64,000 bases of DNA, from the NCBI GenBank assembly GCA_037178675.1, contig JAYMGJ010000219.1:1-64000 (forward strand). The letters are read 5' to 3'. The notes under the pieces were generated by a model, which saw only the letters and a list, made by a program, of their open reading frames with translations, did no database searches and had not been told where the DNA came from. The position numbers and the translations under genes are program-made. The stretch is from Scleroderma bovista. Its lineage: Eukaryota > Basidiomycota > Agaricomycetes > Boletales > Sclerodermataceae. Of the stretch, positions 24,612 through 35,103 are shown in pieces. Positions within the stretch are counted from its first letter, which is position 1. Each line of letters starts with the position of its first letter.

Positions 24612-24683
24612 CATATGAGCTGCTGATGCGCTCATTCTGCCCATATTGGGCAGTCACCCCCAGAACGGAGGGTTGCGAGACTA
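24612..24683 (-). repeat. Right terminal inverted repeat (outer part)
   Basis: Outer half of the right TIR; the inner half is 24115-24185 beyond the solo LTR. It ends with CGAGACTA followed by the ATCAACTAG duplication. Confidence 0.85.
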
Positions 24684-24888
24684 ATCAACTAGGCTACATT
24701 TCGTGCGGAGAGCTCATTTCCTATATTGCCTATTTGGGCACAACTCACGATGCACTCTCAAAGTCGAGAACACAGAGTGCATTCTGAAGTTGAATTGCCC
24801 AGGCGTCCAGATCGATGGAAGGCAATTAGTGTCGATAGTATCGGCGTATTCGTGCCTGAGAATGAGTCTGTTGAGAAAGCAGGTTGCA

Positions 24889-25941
24889 TCAGCAAACCAA
24901 CCCTCCCCTGGACAGCACTGGACAGTACTGGCCAGTTACCCCAGAGCTCCAGCTACTCCTAGCAAGGTACCTAACTGGCTAGCACTGTCCAGACTGTCTC
25001 AGTAGTACTATCAACAGCATCCATATTACCTTTACTGCCTGTACTTGAAACTTTTCAAGCACTCAATTCATTCAATGTTAATGTTAACCAATTTATATTA
25101 ATTCAATAAACTACAGAACAAAGACTAAGTATTATATATACCGAGGTGGTTGTCGTCGTCGTCGATGGCCGCAATGTCGACGCAGGTGATGGGGGTAGTG
25201 GCGGTGACTGCGGCAAGGTGGTCATTGTTATCATCGTCGTCGCTGGTGGTGGGGTGGGTTGTTCGTTGTCGCGTCGTCGATGCTGCTGGTGGGGTGGTGG
25301 TTGTCGTTGGTGGTGGCCTCGTCGACGTTGGTGGTGGTGTCCGTGGCATCATTGTGGCCATTGGTGGTGGTCGTCGCGTTGTTGACGCTGCTGGTGGGGT
25401 CGTGTCAACGAGGCTGGTGGTGGTGGCGGTCGTGTCGTCGATGTTGGTGGTGGTGGCCACGTTGTCATTGTCGACGCTGTTGGTGGTGGTGGTCGCATCA
25501 TCGTTGACGGTGGTGGGGTGGTGGTCGCGTTGACGGTGGTGGTGGTGGTCGACGTTGGTGGGTGGTGGTGGTCGCGTTGACGGTGGTGGTGGTGACTGTT
25601 GGGTGGTGGTCGACGGATGAAGAGAATGAGAATGAGAGACTTCAAATTTTCAAGTATGTGTGTGCGTGTATTTGTGTAACAATTATATCAGCATATTGAA
25701 CTATCAACATTTCCTAATTATGGCGTAATATCTGCACATTTATTTTCCGCAGTCGCACTACCGCACCACCGCGCTAATATCACTGCGCTCAACACTCACC
25801 GCACTCAACACTCAACGCTCACCGCTCACCGCATTCAACACTCAACACTCACGGCTCACCGCGCTGGTCTCGCCACACTGACCTGGAGCCCACCGCGCTC
25901 GATTCACACCGCTTTCCCTCACCGCACTGGACCCCACACTT
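24889..25941 (+). repeat. Left TIR arm of 8.8 kb element
   Basis: The outer part (24889-25075) holds CAGCACTGGACAGTACTGG and CACTCAATTCA, matched in the right arm. A GGT-rich satellite follows at 25144-25620. The inner 25716-25941 is a near match to the reverse complement of 32700-32928, itself made of degenerate CTCACCG / CTCAACA units. Confidence 0.8.
25144..25620. repeat. GGT/GTC-rich satellite inside left TIR
   Basis: Irregular runs of GTGGTGGT, GTCGACGTTG and GTCGTCG. Open in several frames only because of composition; no coding claim is made. Confidence 0.85.
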
Positions 25942-26283
25942 CTGGCTAATATCTGTGGCCACAACTTGGCCAGGCCCATGCGTCATGTACATGGTGTGTT
26001 GAGCGTTCACGATGACGTGTTCAGTGGGGATGTCCGTCAAGTACAAGAGACTGTCAAACAGCCACCACTGCCAAGTTCAGCAGGACGCAACGGATGAGAG
26101 AGCAGACCGCAAATGATGGAACGCACAGACGCAATGGGTGCCATAGCCACCAGCACAATCAACATAGTGTAGCATTTCCCTCCCTACTATTGTAGCTCTG
26201 CACGTCCGTAGGAAAAGAGCGCTCGTAATTATTCCAGTTCTAAGTATCTGACATGGTCATGTTTGGATGAAACAGAACATTTT
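25942..26283. other. Spacer between left TIR and BTB gene
   Basis: About 340 bp, presumably the 3' flank of the BTB gene. No feature recognised. Confidence 0.4.
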
Positions 26284-27194
26284 CTACATAGGTATGAGCT
26301 TCGCCATAAGGTGGTCCCTGACCTCAGTGATGAATCTATCTGAATGTAGAAGAGGTATGTTGATTTCCACTACAGTGTTAAACATATTCTCCTTGCAAGC
26401 GTCACCAACCCGGCCAAACTGTAAGCACTTGAAGTGTTTCAGCGCTTCACCAAATGGCTGTGGGTTGTGTGAATCAAGGAGAAGTTGCCCCATACCATTC
26501 CACCATACACTCTGCCAATCTTCATCGCATCCTTTGCGGTTTCGACAACTGCTGGCATGTTGCATCACGGGGGGCTTCTCAGCAACCTCGCGGCGGTAGT
26601 CATCCAGGACTGCTTTTGCCTGAACCAGTACAATGTAAACTTCCATGCTCATCTTTTTTCGCTGCTTGTTGCTAATCGTCGCCAATCGGGTTTCGACAAG
26701 TCGGTTGAACCCCGCTGTAAAGAGTTCCCGACTTTGATACTCGATCCCAAAATGGACGATCTCCGCCGCATCGAAACGGTGTTGTTTATCTTTGATGCGT
26801 TGGATGACAAAGGCATGAGTACGAGTGCACTCGAACTTGCGGGTGAATTCAAGGAAGTCCTTGAGCTCTTCGGGTTCGTACTTGTAATGATCACGGGGAC
26901 TAGAACAAGTTAATTTAGTTGCTAGACGAACTACACAAGCACTTACCGGCCAAACTTATACTCCACAAACAGGTCAAAAGACTTCACCGTCAGTTGCGGC
27001 AGCCGAATTGGGCACTCGTCGATTGTACCCTCCACCGTTTGCCCACGGGACCCAATGTTAAAGAGGTCCACGAAAATATTGGACTCGCCCACCAAAATAC
27101 CATGGTAGAGTTTGTACAGAGTGTTCTCGACTCGCAAGATATATGTGCCATCTTCGAAGTAGAATTCAGGATGGCGAGTAGCAGGACAAGTCAT
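26284..27194 (-). CDS. BTB/POZ-domain protein
   Basis: Two exons (27194-26947 and 26899-26284) give 287 residues with no interruption. The N-terminal half is a BTB fold of the type amplified in agaricomycetes (HPEFYFEDGTYILRVEN, LYKLYHGILVGES, IFVDLFNIG, then LTVKSFDLFVEYKFG). The rest is helical (EELKDFLEFTRKFECTRT, FVIQRIKDK). BTB domains mediate dimerisation and often link Cullin3 ligases or transcription factors; the role here is not known. It lies inside the TIR element, start codon 133 bp from the divergent integrase start. It may be a captured host gene or an element-encoded accessory factor. Confidence 0.8.
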
Positions 27195-27327
27195 GACGAA
27201 GATAAATGGAGAAGGAAAGAGGTTTCCAACACGAACGACCGAACCTTTTACCTTTTTCGGACGGGTGTGATTTTCTTTATTTTGTTTGTCACTAATCAGA
27301 CCCAAAGTTTCGTGTATACGTACGCTA
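27195..27327. promoter_or_regulatory. Divergent promoter inside the 8.8 kb element
   Basis: Only 133 bp lie between the BTB start (minus) and the integrase start (plus), so the two genes probably share one control region. Confidence 0.5.
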
Positions 27328-29202
27328 ATGGCGACGTTTCCTTGCCCCATTCCTCAACTCCCTGCAGGTACTATATTGTGGCCAGCAAATCTCCTTCTTG
27401 TCCATGATTCGCTATCTGAAATTTATCAACATGCCCTGCGGGCATGGGAACAAGAAGATGCCGACCCTCTCCGACTTGAATTTCATCTCGGCTCCCTTGA
27501 AGGCGACGCTATGCACCTCCTTGAAGCAATCGAAGGCGATCCTATCGGCCCTGAACTGACGGAGTGGCTAACGTGCTTGGCTGAACTCATTGGTCAATTG
27601 TACATAGCCATCGCAAGTTATCGAGACAACATTCAGAACCGGTGAGTAAAGCCAAGAATCTGTGGCCGCTAGCACTAACGTGTAATTAGGAGAGACGAGA
27701 ATGTAATCATCCCACAGTGTAACAGTGGGTTACACTGGTTTGCGAGGACGACCAAAGAAGATCGTCGACCTCGAGTTTCTGAAGGAAGCCATCTCGAATT
27801 CCCACAATATTAGCTGCGCCGAGCTTGCTCGTTCACTCGGTATCCACAGGAACACCCTCCGTCTCTACATGCAGCACCATGGCATTGAATGAAAGTATAC
27901 CCCCATTGGGGATTCGGACCTCGATAATCTCATCACAGCATGTAAGAAGAAACGCCCCGACTCCGGCATTCGATACATAATGGGATTTATGCGGGCACAT
28001 GGGATCCGTGTCCAATATTGCCGGGTGACTCAATCCATTCGTAGAGTCGATCGCCTGGGCCAAGTGTTACGAGACCGCCGCGTGAAAACCAGGCGCAAAT
28101 ATCATGTCAAGAGGCCCAACACTCTATGGCACATGGATGGACATCACAAGTTGATCCGGTGGGGGATTGTGATCCATGGATTTATTGACGGATTCTGCCG
28201 CACGGTATGTTCTATTCTTCTATTAAATAACCACTGATAGGCTCGTTTTTAGGTGACCGCAATACGAGCTAGTGATAATAACCGGTCGGAAACCGTGCTG
28301 AATTTATTCGAACAAGCGACTGCGCAGTATGGCATACCGTCCCGTGCACGGGGTGATCGTGGCGGGGAGAACATTGATGTTGCGACCTTTATGATCATGA
28401 AGAACGGTCGTCACAGAGGATCATTTATTTGGGGCAGGTATGTACGCCTCACCTTTTCCAAAAAATTTAATTGCTAATTATGAATACAGCTCTACTCGAA
28501 ACTGCCGCATTGAGCGGCTGTGGGTTGAAGTCGGAGCTCAGTTCGCCAGACGCTGGCGAGCATTTTTCATGCGACTTGAACGTATTCACATGCTCAATCC
28601 TGGTGACCCCAATCACCTTTGGTTACTCCATGCACTTTTTCTTGATGACATCGACGAAGACTGTCAGGCATTTCGTGACGAATGGAACTGCCACCCGATA
28701 AGTGGCCCAGGCACGAACAACAAGAGTCCGCAGGTAAGTGTTACGTGCTACTTATTCATCCTCTATCTAATGATACCAAATGCAGGATCTACGCTTCTTA
28801 GGCCAGACTCGTTTTGGCTTATATCAAGAACACGAGGAACACGAACTCTTGGAAGACCACACCACTAACACGGTTGGCACAATTATGCGTCAACAACAAG
28901 ACCACATCAACCACGAGGCGGTTCATGTGCCATTGCGTCGGAACCCATTCGGTGACAACGACATGGAAGCTATTTTTTTCACAGGTCTTCGTGAGGTGAT
29001 CGCACAAGATATCACACCAGACAACTTCGGATTGACGCCAGAGGAGTGGCCTTCGGGTCACTATCCTATCTTTGAGCCGATACGAGTCGGACGCCGTGCA
29101 TCTAAGTATGTTGAGGTTTCATTAGCAGATCCAATCTGGTATTCTCGAGCATGCCTGTGGTGCCAGGCCTTATTGTTGTTATCTGTTTACTTAACTTCTT
29201 AG
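27328..29202 (+). pseudogene. rve-type integrase/transposase with one in-frame TGA
   Basis: Five exons (27328-27641, 27718-28204, 28253-28437, 28490-28733, 28786-29202) span 549 codons. A helix-turn-helix follows a GRPKK basic stretch (ISCAELARSLGIHRNTLR). The integrase core shows LWHMDGHHKLIRWG (first Asp), SRARGDRGGENIDV (second Asp) and STRNCRIERLWVEVG (Glu), a full D-D-E set. A TGA at 27890-27892 sits between the HTH and the core (HHGIE-stop-KYTPI); everything else is open and correctly spliced. The family is widespread in agaricomycete repeats. It is presumably the recombinase of the surrounding TIR element. A ribosome could not make the full protein without readthrough, unless the TGA is a sequencing error. 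Confidence 0.82.
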
Positions 29203-29267
29203 CCTTGTATAAGAAGACCAGTTTGATCTTTCATTTACTGATCGTTGTGTTGACCCTGATCCCACTC

Positions 29268-30855
29268 ATGAGTTCGTGCAGGGGGAACAAGTGCACATGC
29301 GAATGTGAACGTTTTCGGCCCTCAAGAGAGAACGACGCTATTTGCCAGGAATGCGATCACGGAATCAGTAAACATCCTGACAAGGATACTCCAACAGCCC
29401 CTGTTCCACCCGCTGGCTCTGCTCTCCCCGCTGGCTCTGCTCTCCCTGCTGCTCCTGCTGGCCCCGCTGTCCAAACACTGCCAGTTACTCAAAACTCAAC
29501 AAATGCAATGACGGTTTTCAGAAACGCAGTAGCCAAGGCTGTTCAACGGCCACCTCCCACGTCTCGACCTGAATTTGATGCTCGCCGGGAGGCCCTAGCG
29601 ACGAAGAAGACAACAAAGGCTTCGAAGTTTGGCACCACTAAAGTGAGTACATAAACTTATCACTGTCTACAACTAATTCATCAGTTTAGACTTCATCATC
29701 TGATGATGCAAAGAGCTGTGGGATCTTCCATGTAGAAGCCATCGGGATTGTTACATGCGGTCTTGTCAAGCTCGTAAGTCCACCATCGTGACACCTTCTG
29801 AGCATAAAAATCATTTAACCGTCTGGAGGATGATCGCTATAAGGTCGAGACGCTATTCCCCGTCAATTCCAAAAAGAGACGGGACTTCATCCAAGACCTG
29901 GCTAACCACGGGTGTTACCTTAAGCAATTGAAGACGGGGTTCACCATTAACAAGGGATGGAAGTATGCCGACATCACCAAGCAACTTCATCTATGGTTTC
30001 CGCAAGTTTTCGATGTCCTCGGCGCGCGGCGCCGGACAAGCCCCACTGGTGCTGAAGCCCAGCCCGATTGGCAATTGTTATCTTGTGACGGCCGACCACT
30101 CGCATTCTCTGTCGTGAAAACTACATTTCCGGATGCTGACACGCTACAGACATACAAGGGTCGCGCCAAGGCCGGCATCACTGGCAGCCATCTGTGGTTC
30201 AGTAAGTCATTATCTCAGAGCTCAGTCACATTTCAATCCTGATTTTAATTTAGTTACTCGCAATGCAGTTTCTACCCGAGTTTACCAATCCTGGTACAAC
30301 CAACCTGAAGTGGCACTTTCGGATCAAGGAAGCACCGACGGTGATTCAAGTGATCAGGAAAGCACTGCAGAGGAAGAGGATATCATTGAGCTCTCCAGCT
30401 CCTTGGCTGATCTAAACGTTGCATTTGCCACATCGCAGAGAGGTAAATCCAACCTCATCATTATTTTTCTTACTGTTAAATCTGTAATTTAGGGAAAAGA
30501 GATCGACCCATTGTAGTTTCTTCTCCTGATTCCACAAGCTCGAAACGAGTCCTTCGCAAGAAATTCAAGAATGGTATATATTTTTTGATTTGTGGTTTCG
30601 GTAACTTATATGTTTTTCCATTTAGGCAGTTCCCAAGCCTTGCCACCTCCCCAGTTCAGCAGAACTAGTCAGCCAGCTAGTATAACCCGTGTCCTGGAAA
30701 CAGTCGAAGTGACGGAGCGTGATCAGATCCTCCGTGGAGTCGCTCCACGTACTAGTACCGATGCGCAAGACCCTTGGGACATGGATTTTTCCGCAACAAC
30801 TGCTGCACTCGGCGTTGACATCAATGACTTCTCCCCGTTTCATGACAAACAATGA
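29268..30855 (+). CDS. Cys-rich protein of the 8.8 kb element, 443 residues
   Basis: Six exons (29268-29642, 29690-29773, 29829-30201, 30254-30442, 30493-30573, 30626-30855) splice to an intact frame. The N-terminus has a compact cysteine/histidine cluster (CRGNKCTCEC, then CQECDHGISKHPD) that looks like a small zinc-binding module, followed by an Ala/Pro repeat (PPAGSALPAGSALPAAP). A globular middle part contains IVTCGLVKL, WKYADITKQLHLWFPQVFD and VTRNAV-like residues near the exon 3/4 join. The C-terminus is acidic then disordered. I recognise the family as one multiplied in agaricomycete genomes but know no function. Possibly a DNA-binding accessory of the element. Confidence 0.72.
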
Positions 30856-31125
30856 CTGACATTACATATTCTTGACGTTGCTACGTATTAGTTTTGATTT
30901 GCAATACAAGTATGCTCATTTGACTAGCACTACCATGAGTTACCCACTGTGCACCTTGAGAATTTCATTTATGTGCCGAACCTCGAAGAATCTGCAGGTC
31001 CTCTTCCCCCATACAATTTGCAATAGACATTCATTTTTTTCGCGAATTCATTTGGAATGTGATGATAAGAAACTCCTAGATGCTGCTGAGATAAGCAAGA
31101 CCTCCTCCTCCCGAACATCCATCCC

Positions 31126-32563
31126 TTGGTGCTTGTTTTGCAAGAAATGGTACAAGATTTCTGGTCGTCATCCAACAGATTTCCTTGCTTTCCATCCGCC
31201 GCACTGAAGGAGCTTTCCTTAGCCAAGACTAAGCAGATCTGTTCAACTTTACCCCCCATCAGAGGTGATGCTCCGCACAATGCCCCTCCTCAACATCTAC
31301 TTTCAGTTGGTCGTCTGAATCGCGGTAAGTTTACAAACAACCTAATCTCAGTCTGTTCTAACTAATCTCTTGACCAGTTAAATGCCAGAGAATTCTCCGG
31401 GTTCTTTCTCGAACAGAACAGGAAGTATTGGTGGTGAGCCACAAGCCATGCGTGGGTATGACGGTTTAATGACTATCAAGCACAGTTTGAAGGTGTATCC
31501 TTCGACGACTACACCTACATCATGGCTCACTTAGACACTGTCGAGTGTTGGAAAATGTGGCAAAGGTGTGTTAGTATCTGCCACATTCCACACGATGAAG
31601 TGACTAATCGATTGTATTAAATACTAGGTTGACCTTTTTCCCTCAGTCCCAACGTCTCATGGCCTCATCACCAACACCCATGCACGAGTCCGTCTTGACG
31701 GCGGTCAGGGATTGCCTTGCCTTCGTGCTAGGCGGCATCCCCATTCACTCATACAATGTTTATCTAGAAACTAAACCCGCCACTGGCATTAGAATGTCAA
31801 CTGGGGTATCCTGGATTCCCGATGGTATCCTCGATCTATGGAGCGAACATAACACCACGTCACAAAGGCTCTGGCTCATCGAGTCCACTTTTTCTCAAAG
31901 TGATGACAGCGTCATGGCGAAACTCCGTGGCTACGCTCTTGAGATACCTGAGCTACTGGTCGCTTGCAAGATCTCGTTCGAGCAAGCTGGTATATATCGA
32001 AGCCCGGGCGTAAGATGTTCTGTGGCGAAATTTCTGCGGTCTTCACCATTATTGACCATCGGTGAATGGAAGAAACTTGCCGGGGATGAGTTTGCAGATG
32101 TGGTAGTTGACGGACATACCTGGTTCTCTCTATCTTCCGCATCAATCCATGTCTGGGTTCGCCTTCCTGATCACGGTATCGATATCGATCGACCGATCTG
32201 TGGCAGCTACAGCACTGGCGTAAGTACCTTTACTTCTTGTTTATTATACTAAGAAATGCTGATCTTCGCTTTCAGACTCTTTACCCCAACGTACAACTCG
32301 ATGATGTGAATGCGGCTTTCCTCTATGGCCTGGAACTGACCAAAGCGGCAGTTCTCAACGAACTGAAGGCTGGCGGGTACGAGACGCCACCAGATGGTGT
32401 AGAGGCGTGGACCCCCCCTGATGTCTTTGTACACCCGATGGAACTCAAACATATGCTCACTAAGGCTAGGGTGGACACAGCATATGAGCAGTATTGTGAC
32501 TGGCATGCCAAGCTGGCGAAGAAACCGTACAGTAGGCTGCATCGTAAGACTTGTAAGGACTAA
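31126..32563 (+). CDS. PD-(D/E)XK-like protein of the 8.8 kb element, 404 residues
   Basis: Exons 31126-31324, 31378-31433, 31486-31565, 31628-32219 and 32276-32563 give an intact frame. The core resembles a restriction-endonuclease-like fold: a helix with a conserved Glu (MHESVLTAVRDCLAFVLGG), then a WIPDGILDLW strand with the PD motif, then LWLIESTFSQ (an E-x-T variant of ExK) and a following helix (VMAKLRGYALEIPELL). The catalytic assignment is my inference from motif order. The family occurs widely in agaricomycete repeats. The N-terminus is uncertain: an upstream open stretch (LENFIYVPNLEE, about 30950-31020) may be an extra exon. It closes the plus-strand gene series just before the right TIR. 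Confidence 0.65.
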
Positions 32564-32699
32564 TTGTTACATTCTCCCATGTTTACATCACAGCTACATT
32601 CTTGCATTTTTTGTTACGCTTTTGCTCATGATTGATTCTGTACTTAATATTTGGGACAATACATAACGCAATCTGTTTCATATAACTATGCTACTGAGA

Positions 32700-33651
32700 A
32701 AGTGTGGGGTCGAGTGCGGTGAGGGAAAGCGGTGTGAATTGAGCGCGGTGGGCTCCGGGTCAGTGCGGCGAGACCAGCGCGGTGAGTGTTGAGTGCAGTG
32801 AGCGGTGAGTGTTGAGTATTGAATGTGGTGAGCGGTGAGCGTTGAGTGTTGAGTGCGGTGATATTAGCGCGGTGGTGCGGTAGTGCGACTGTGGAAAATA
32901 AATGTGCAGATATTACGCCATACCTAATAGTATTTACCGCGTCACTACACGCCTCGCCCACAGCCACCGTCACCATCAGCAACGACAATGACAACGACCC
33001 CACCACGGCCGATGGTGACGACACCAACCACCACCACCACCACCAGCAGCGTCGTTGACCAGACAACGACGACGACGGCTAGGCCACCACCACCGCTCCA
33101 CCACCAGCGTTGATGGCCACCACCAACGCGAGGGCAACGACGGCCCCACCACCAACGTCGTCGAGGTGGCCACCGATGACGACGACCCCCACCGTCAACG
33201 TCGTCGCCGTGGCCATCAACACTGACCACGACGACAACGACAACGACCCCGCCACCACCCCCAGCGTCGACGGCGACGTCGCAACGGCGCAATGACAGGA
33301 TGACTCCCATCCCAGCGTCATCCGACAATGACGCCCCCGACGCCCACCAACCTCCCAGCCACAGCAACGCTGGCCATCGCGCCAGCGCAGTGTCGACGAT
33401 CGCCCTCCCCTGCGTTCGACAACCACAGGCCCAGTCATATAAATATATTATTTAGTCATTTGTGATTAGCACTCTAGTTTTCTTTAGTCCTAATATACTT
33501 TTTTTTTCTCTACTGAATATTTGAATTGAGTGACAACCAGACTGGCACTCCGGGAGTCTGACAGACTGGCACAGAGTCGGACAGGCTGGGCGGTCGGCTA
33601 AGCGCTGTCAAGTGCTGTCAGCTCGGCTAATCGGAAGGGCTGGTTTGCTGA
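32700..33651 (-). repeat. Right TIR arm of 8.8 kb element
   Basis: Inverted partner of 24889-25941. The inner end (32700-32928) is highly similar to the left arm, the middle (32945-33420) is a CCA/GAC-rich satellite different in detail from the left, and the outer end terminates TGGTTTGCTGA. Confidence 0.8.
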
Positions 33652-34930
33652 TTTGAATTGCCCTCTTGATGCGGGCAGTTATCTTCACTGTGTGCACTGT
33701 CAACTGATGATGACAACGGCCATCCACCAGCCTGTTGTCCAGCGATGACAACAACCATATCCCCACCATTGTCCAAGGTGCTGTCGAGTGTGACCGGCAG
33801 GTGTACTGAATTTGCAAATGTACCCTAAAGTAGAAATGGTCAAAGCACGGGAAATGATCAGTAAGAACTGTACAGTACCCATGTTATATATAAACCCTCC
33901 TGGAAGGAACTGTTTAGGTTCTTCACTCTTGTCTGTGACTTCAATCTTCGTTGAAGCTGGGTCAGGTAAGTTACATTTCATTGGATCAGGGTTAGGTAAG
34001 TTGCATTTCGCCGGATCAGCTAAGTTGCTATTGTTTATCTCATATGGTAATTGCATGAGGTAAGTCACTAAACTTTATCTCTGAAAATCTGAGCCACAGT
34101 GGTTAGCAATTACATAATTAATAAATAGTGGTATTTTATGCTTGTTACAACAAAGTCCATAAACTTCATGTTGAAAGCCTTATACAGCCATATGTGACAT
34201 TATCCAACTCATGCAATTCAACCAATCTGATAAATCATGTCCCTGTTTAAACTCATGAGAAGTGTGGTCAAATTGTTATCTGACATGAAATGAATGGACA
34301 TACAGAACTTATAGTTTGTGTATTACCATGCCTATCATAATGTGTTAGGTTGCCATCACCTATAATTTTTGTGTCAAGCTCAAAGCCTTATACAACCATA
34401 TATAACATTATCCAACTTATGATCAATACAGGGTTCAGCCAATCTGATAAATCATGTCCTTGTTTAAGGACATGAGAAGTGTGATCAAGTGTTATCTGAC
34501 ATAGACTGAATGGGCTTACAGAACTGATAGTTTGTGTATTACCATGCCTATCATAATGTGTTAGGTTACCATTACCTAGAAATCTTGTGTGAAGCTTAAA
34601 GCCTTATAAGGCCATGCATGACCATCCTTGTCAGATAGTCACATGTTAGACACGGTACTTATTGCAAAGTGCATATACAGCATTATCGGAAAAATTCAGT
34701 CCCAGTGATGAATGTTGGTTGAATTGCTACCGAATTGCTGAACTACAGTAAAGGCATCGCCATTAGATACAGACTACTGCATCTGTCAGTGCTTCGGGCC
34801 AAGATCTGAACGGCTGTTTGAAAGTCTCTGTTGAAGTCGCACGTGCACCCGGCGTAAACCATCGACGAAGTGCGCACAAGACTGCGACCCATATTAGTGT
34901 AGACTTAGTAATAGTCCTCTTTAGAGTAGA
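33652..34930. other. Repeat-rich intergenic, no gene
   Basis: A short tandem repeat with GGTAAGTT(A/G)CATTTC recurs at about 33960-34030. A larger tandem repeat follows (see next entry). No coding sequence recognised. Confidence 0.5.
34174..34615 (+). repeat. Tandem repeat, two ~210-bp units plus partial third
   Basis: Units begin AAAGCCTTATA at 34174, 34382 and 34598. Shared blocks include CAATCTGATAAATCATGTCC and ACCATGCCTATCATAATGTG. Confidence 0.85.
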
Positions 34931-35103
34931 TGTTACATGTCACATGTCACGCGTCACAATGTTTGTTGTATATAAACAGCGTTCATCGCTTATATAATAT
35001 AACAGCTCTTAACCAGCTACCGCTACCATCTCAGGTTGTGCACTCCACCCAACAGGTGAGTTGGAGTAGCAGTTCCTCTACGTATATAGGTATTGCTTCA
35101 ACA
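34931..35103 (+). repeat. 5' LTR of copia element
   Basis: 173 bp starting TGTTACATGTCACATG and ending TTCAACA, with a TATATAAAC promoter box at about 34969. The right boundary is fixed by the primer-binding site that follows immediately. The left boundary rests on the TGTTA start. Confidence 0.75.

Larger units (their letters stand above)
22527..24683. mobile_element. TIR element with RecQ-like and DUF6589 fragments, 9-bp target duplication
   Basis: The element begins TAGTCTCG at 22527 and ends CGAGACTA at 24683. The identical 9-mer ATCAACTAG lies directly outside each end (22518-22526 and 24684-24692), a textbook target-site duplication. The left inverted repeat is about 134 bp and imperfect; its right partner is split by a 426-bp solo LTR. 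Inside are the 5' portions of a RecQ-like helicase gene (plus) and a DUF6589 gene (minus), pointing at each other and both cut off near 23400. It therefore looks like an internal-deletion derivative of a larger element that carried both complete genes. A 9-bp duplication is typical of Mutator-like transposition, but no transposase is present. Confidence 0.85.
24889..33651. mobile_element. 8.8 kb TIR element with BTB, rve integrase, Cys-rich and PD-(D/E)XK-like genes
   Basis: Long imperfect inverted repeats flank four genes. The left arm runs about 24889-25941 and the right about 32700-33651. Outer ends share TCAGCAAACCA / TGGTTTGCTGA; inner ends share about 230 highly similar bases ending at GACCCCACACTT. 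The middle of each arm is a variable GGT/CCA-rich satellite. Inside are a BTB-domain gene on the minus strand and three plus-strand genes (integrase, Cys-rich protein, nuclease-like protein). No convincing target duplication is seen, so the exact ends carry some doubt. The integrase is the best candidate for the recombinase; one premature TGA interrupts it. Confidence 0.75.

Noticed and set aside
25125..25645. Thr/Pro-rich and Val/Ser-rich ORFs on both strands
   Set aside because: Products of the GGT/CCA satellite; all frames are open by composition.
31434..31485. Frameshift in the PD-(D/E)XK-like gene
   Set aside because: A 52-bp intron with gtgagc donor, TTTAATGAC branch-like site and CACAG acceptor explains the frame change.
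32686..33438. Overlapping minus-strand ORFs rich in Val, Gly and Trp
   Set aside because: Same satellite effect in the right TIR arm.
24792..33663. 11-bp direct repeat TTGAATTGCCC as target duplication of the 8.8 kb element
   Set aside because: It abuts the right terminus but lies nearly 90 bp outside the left terminus, so it cannot be a target duplication of these ends.
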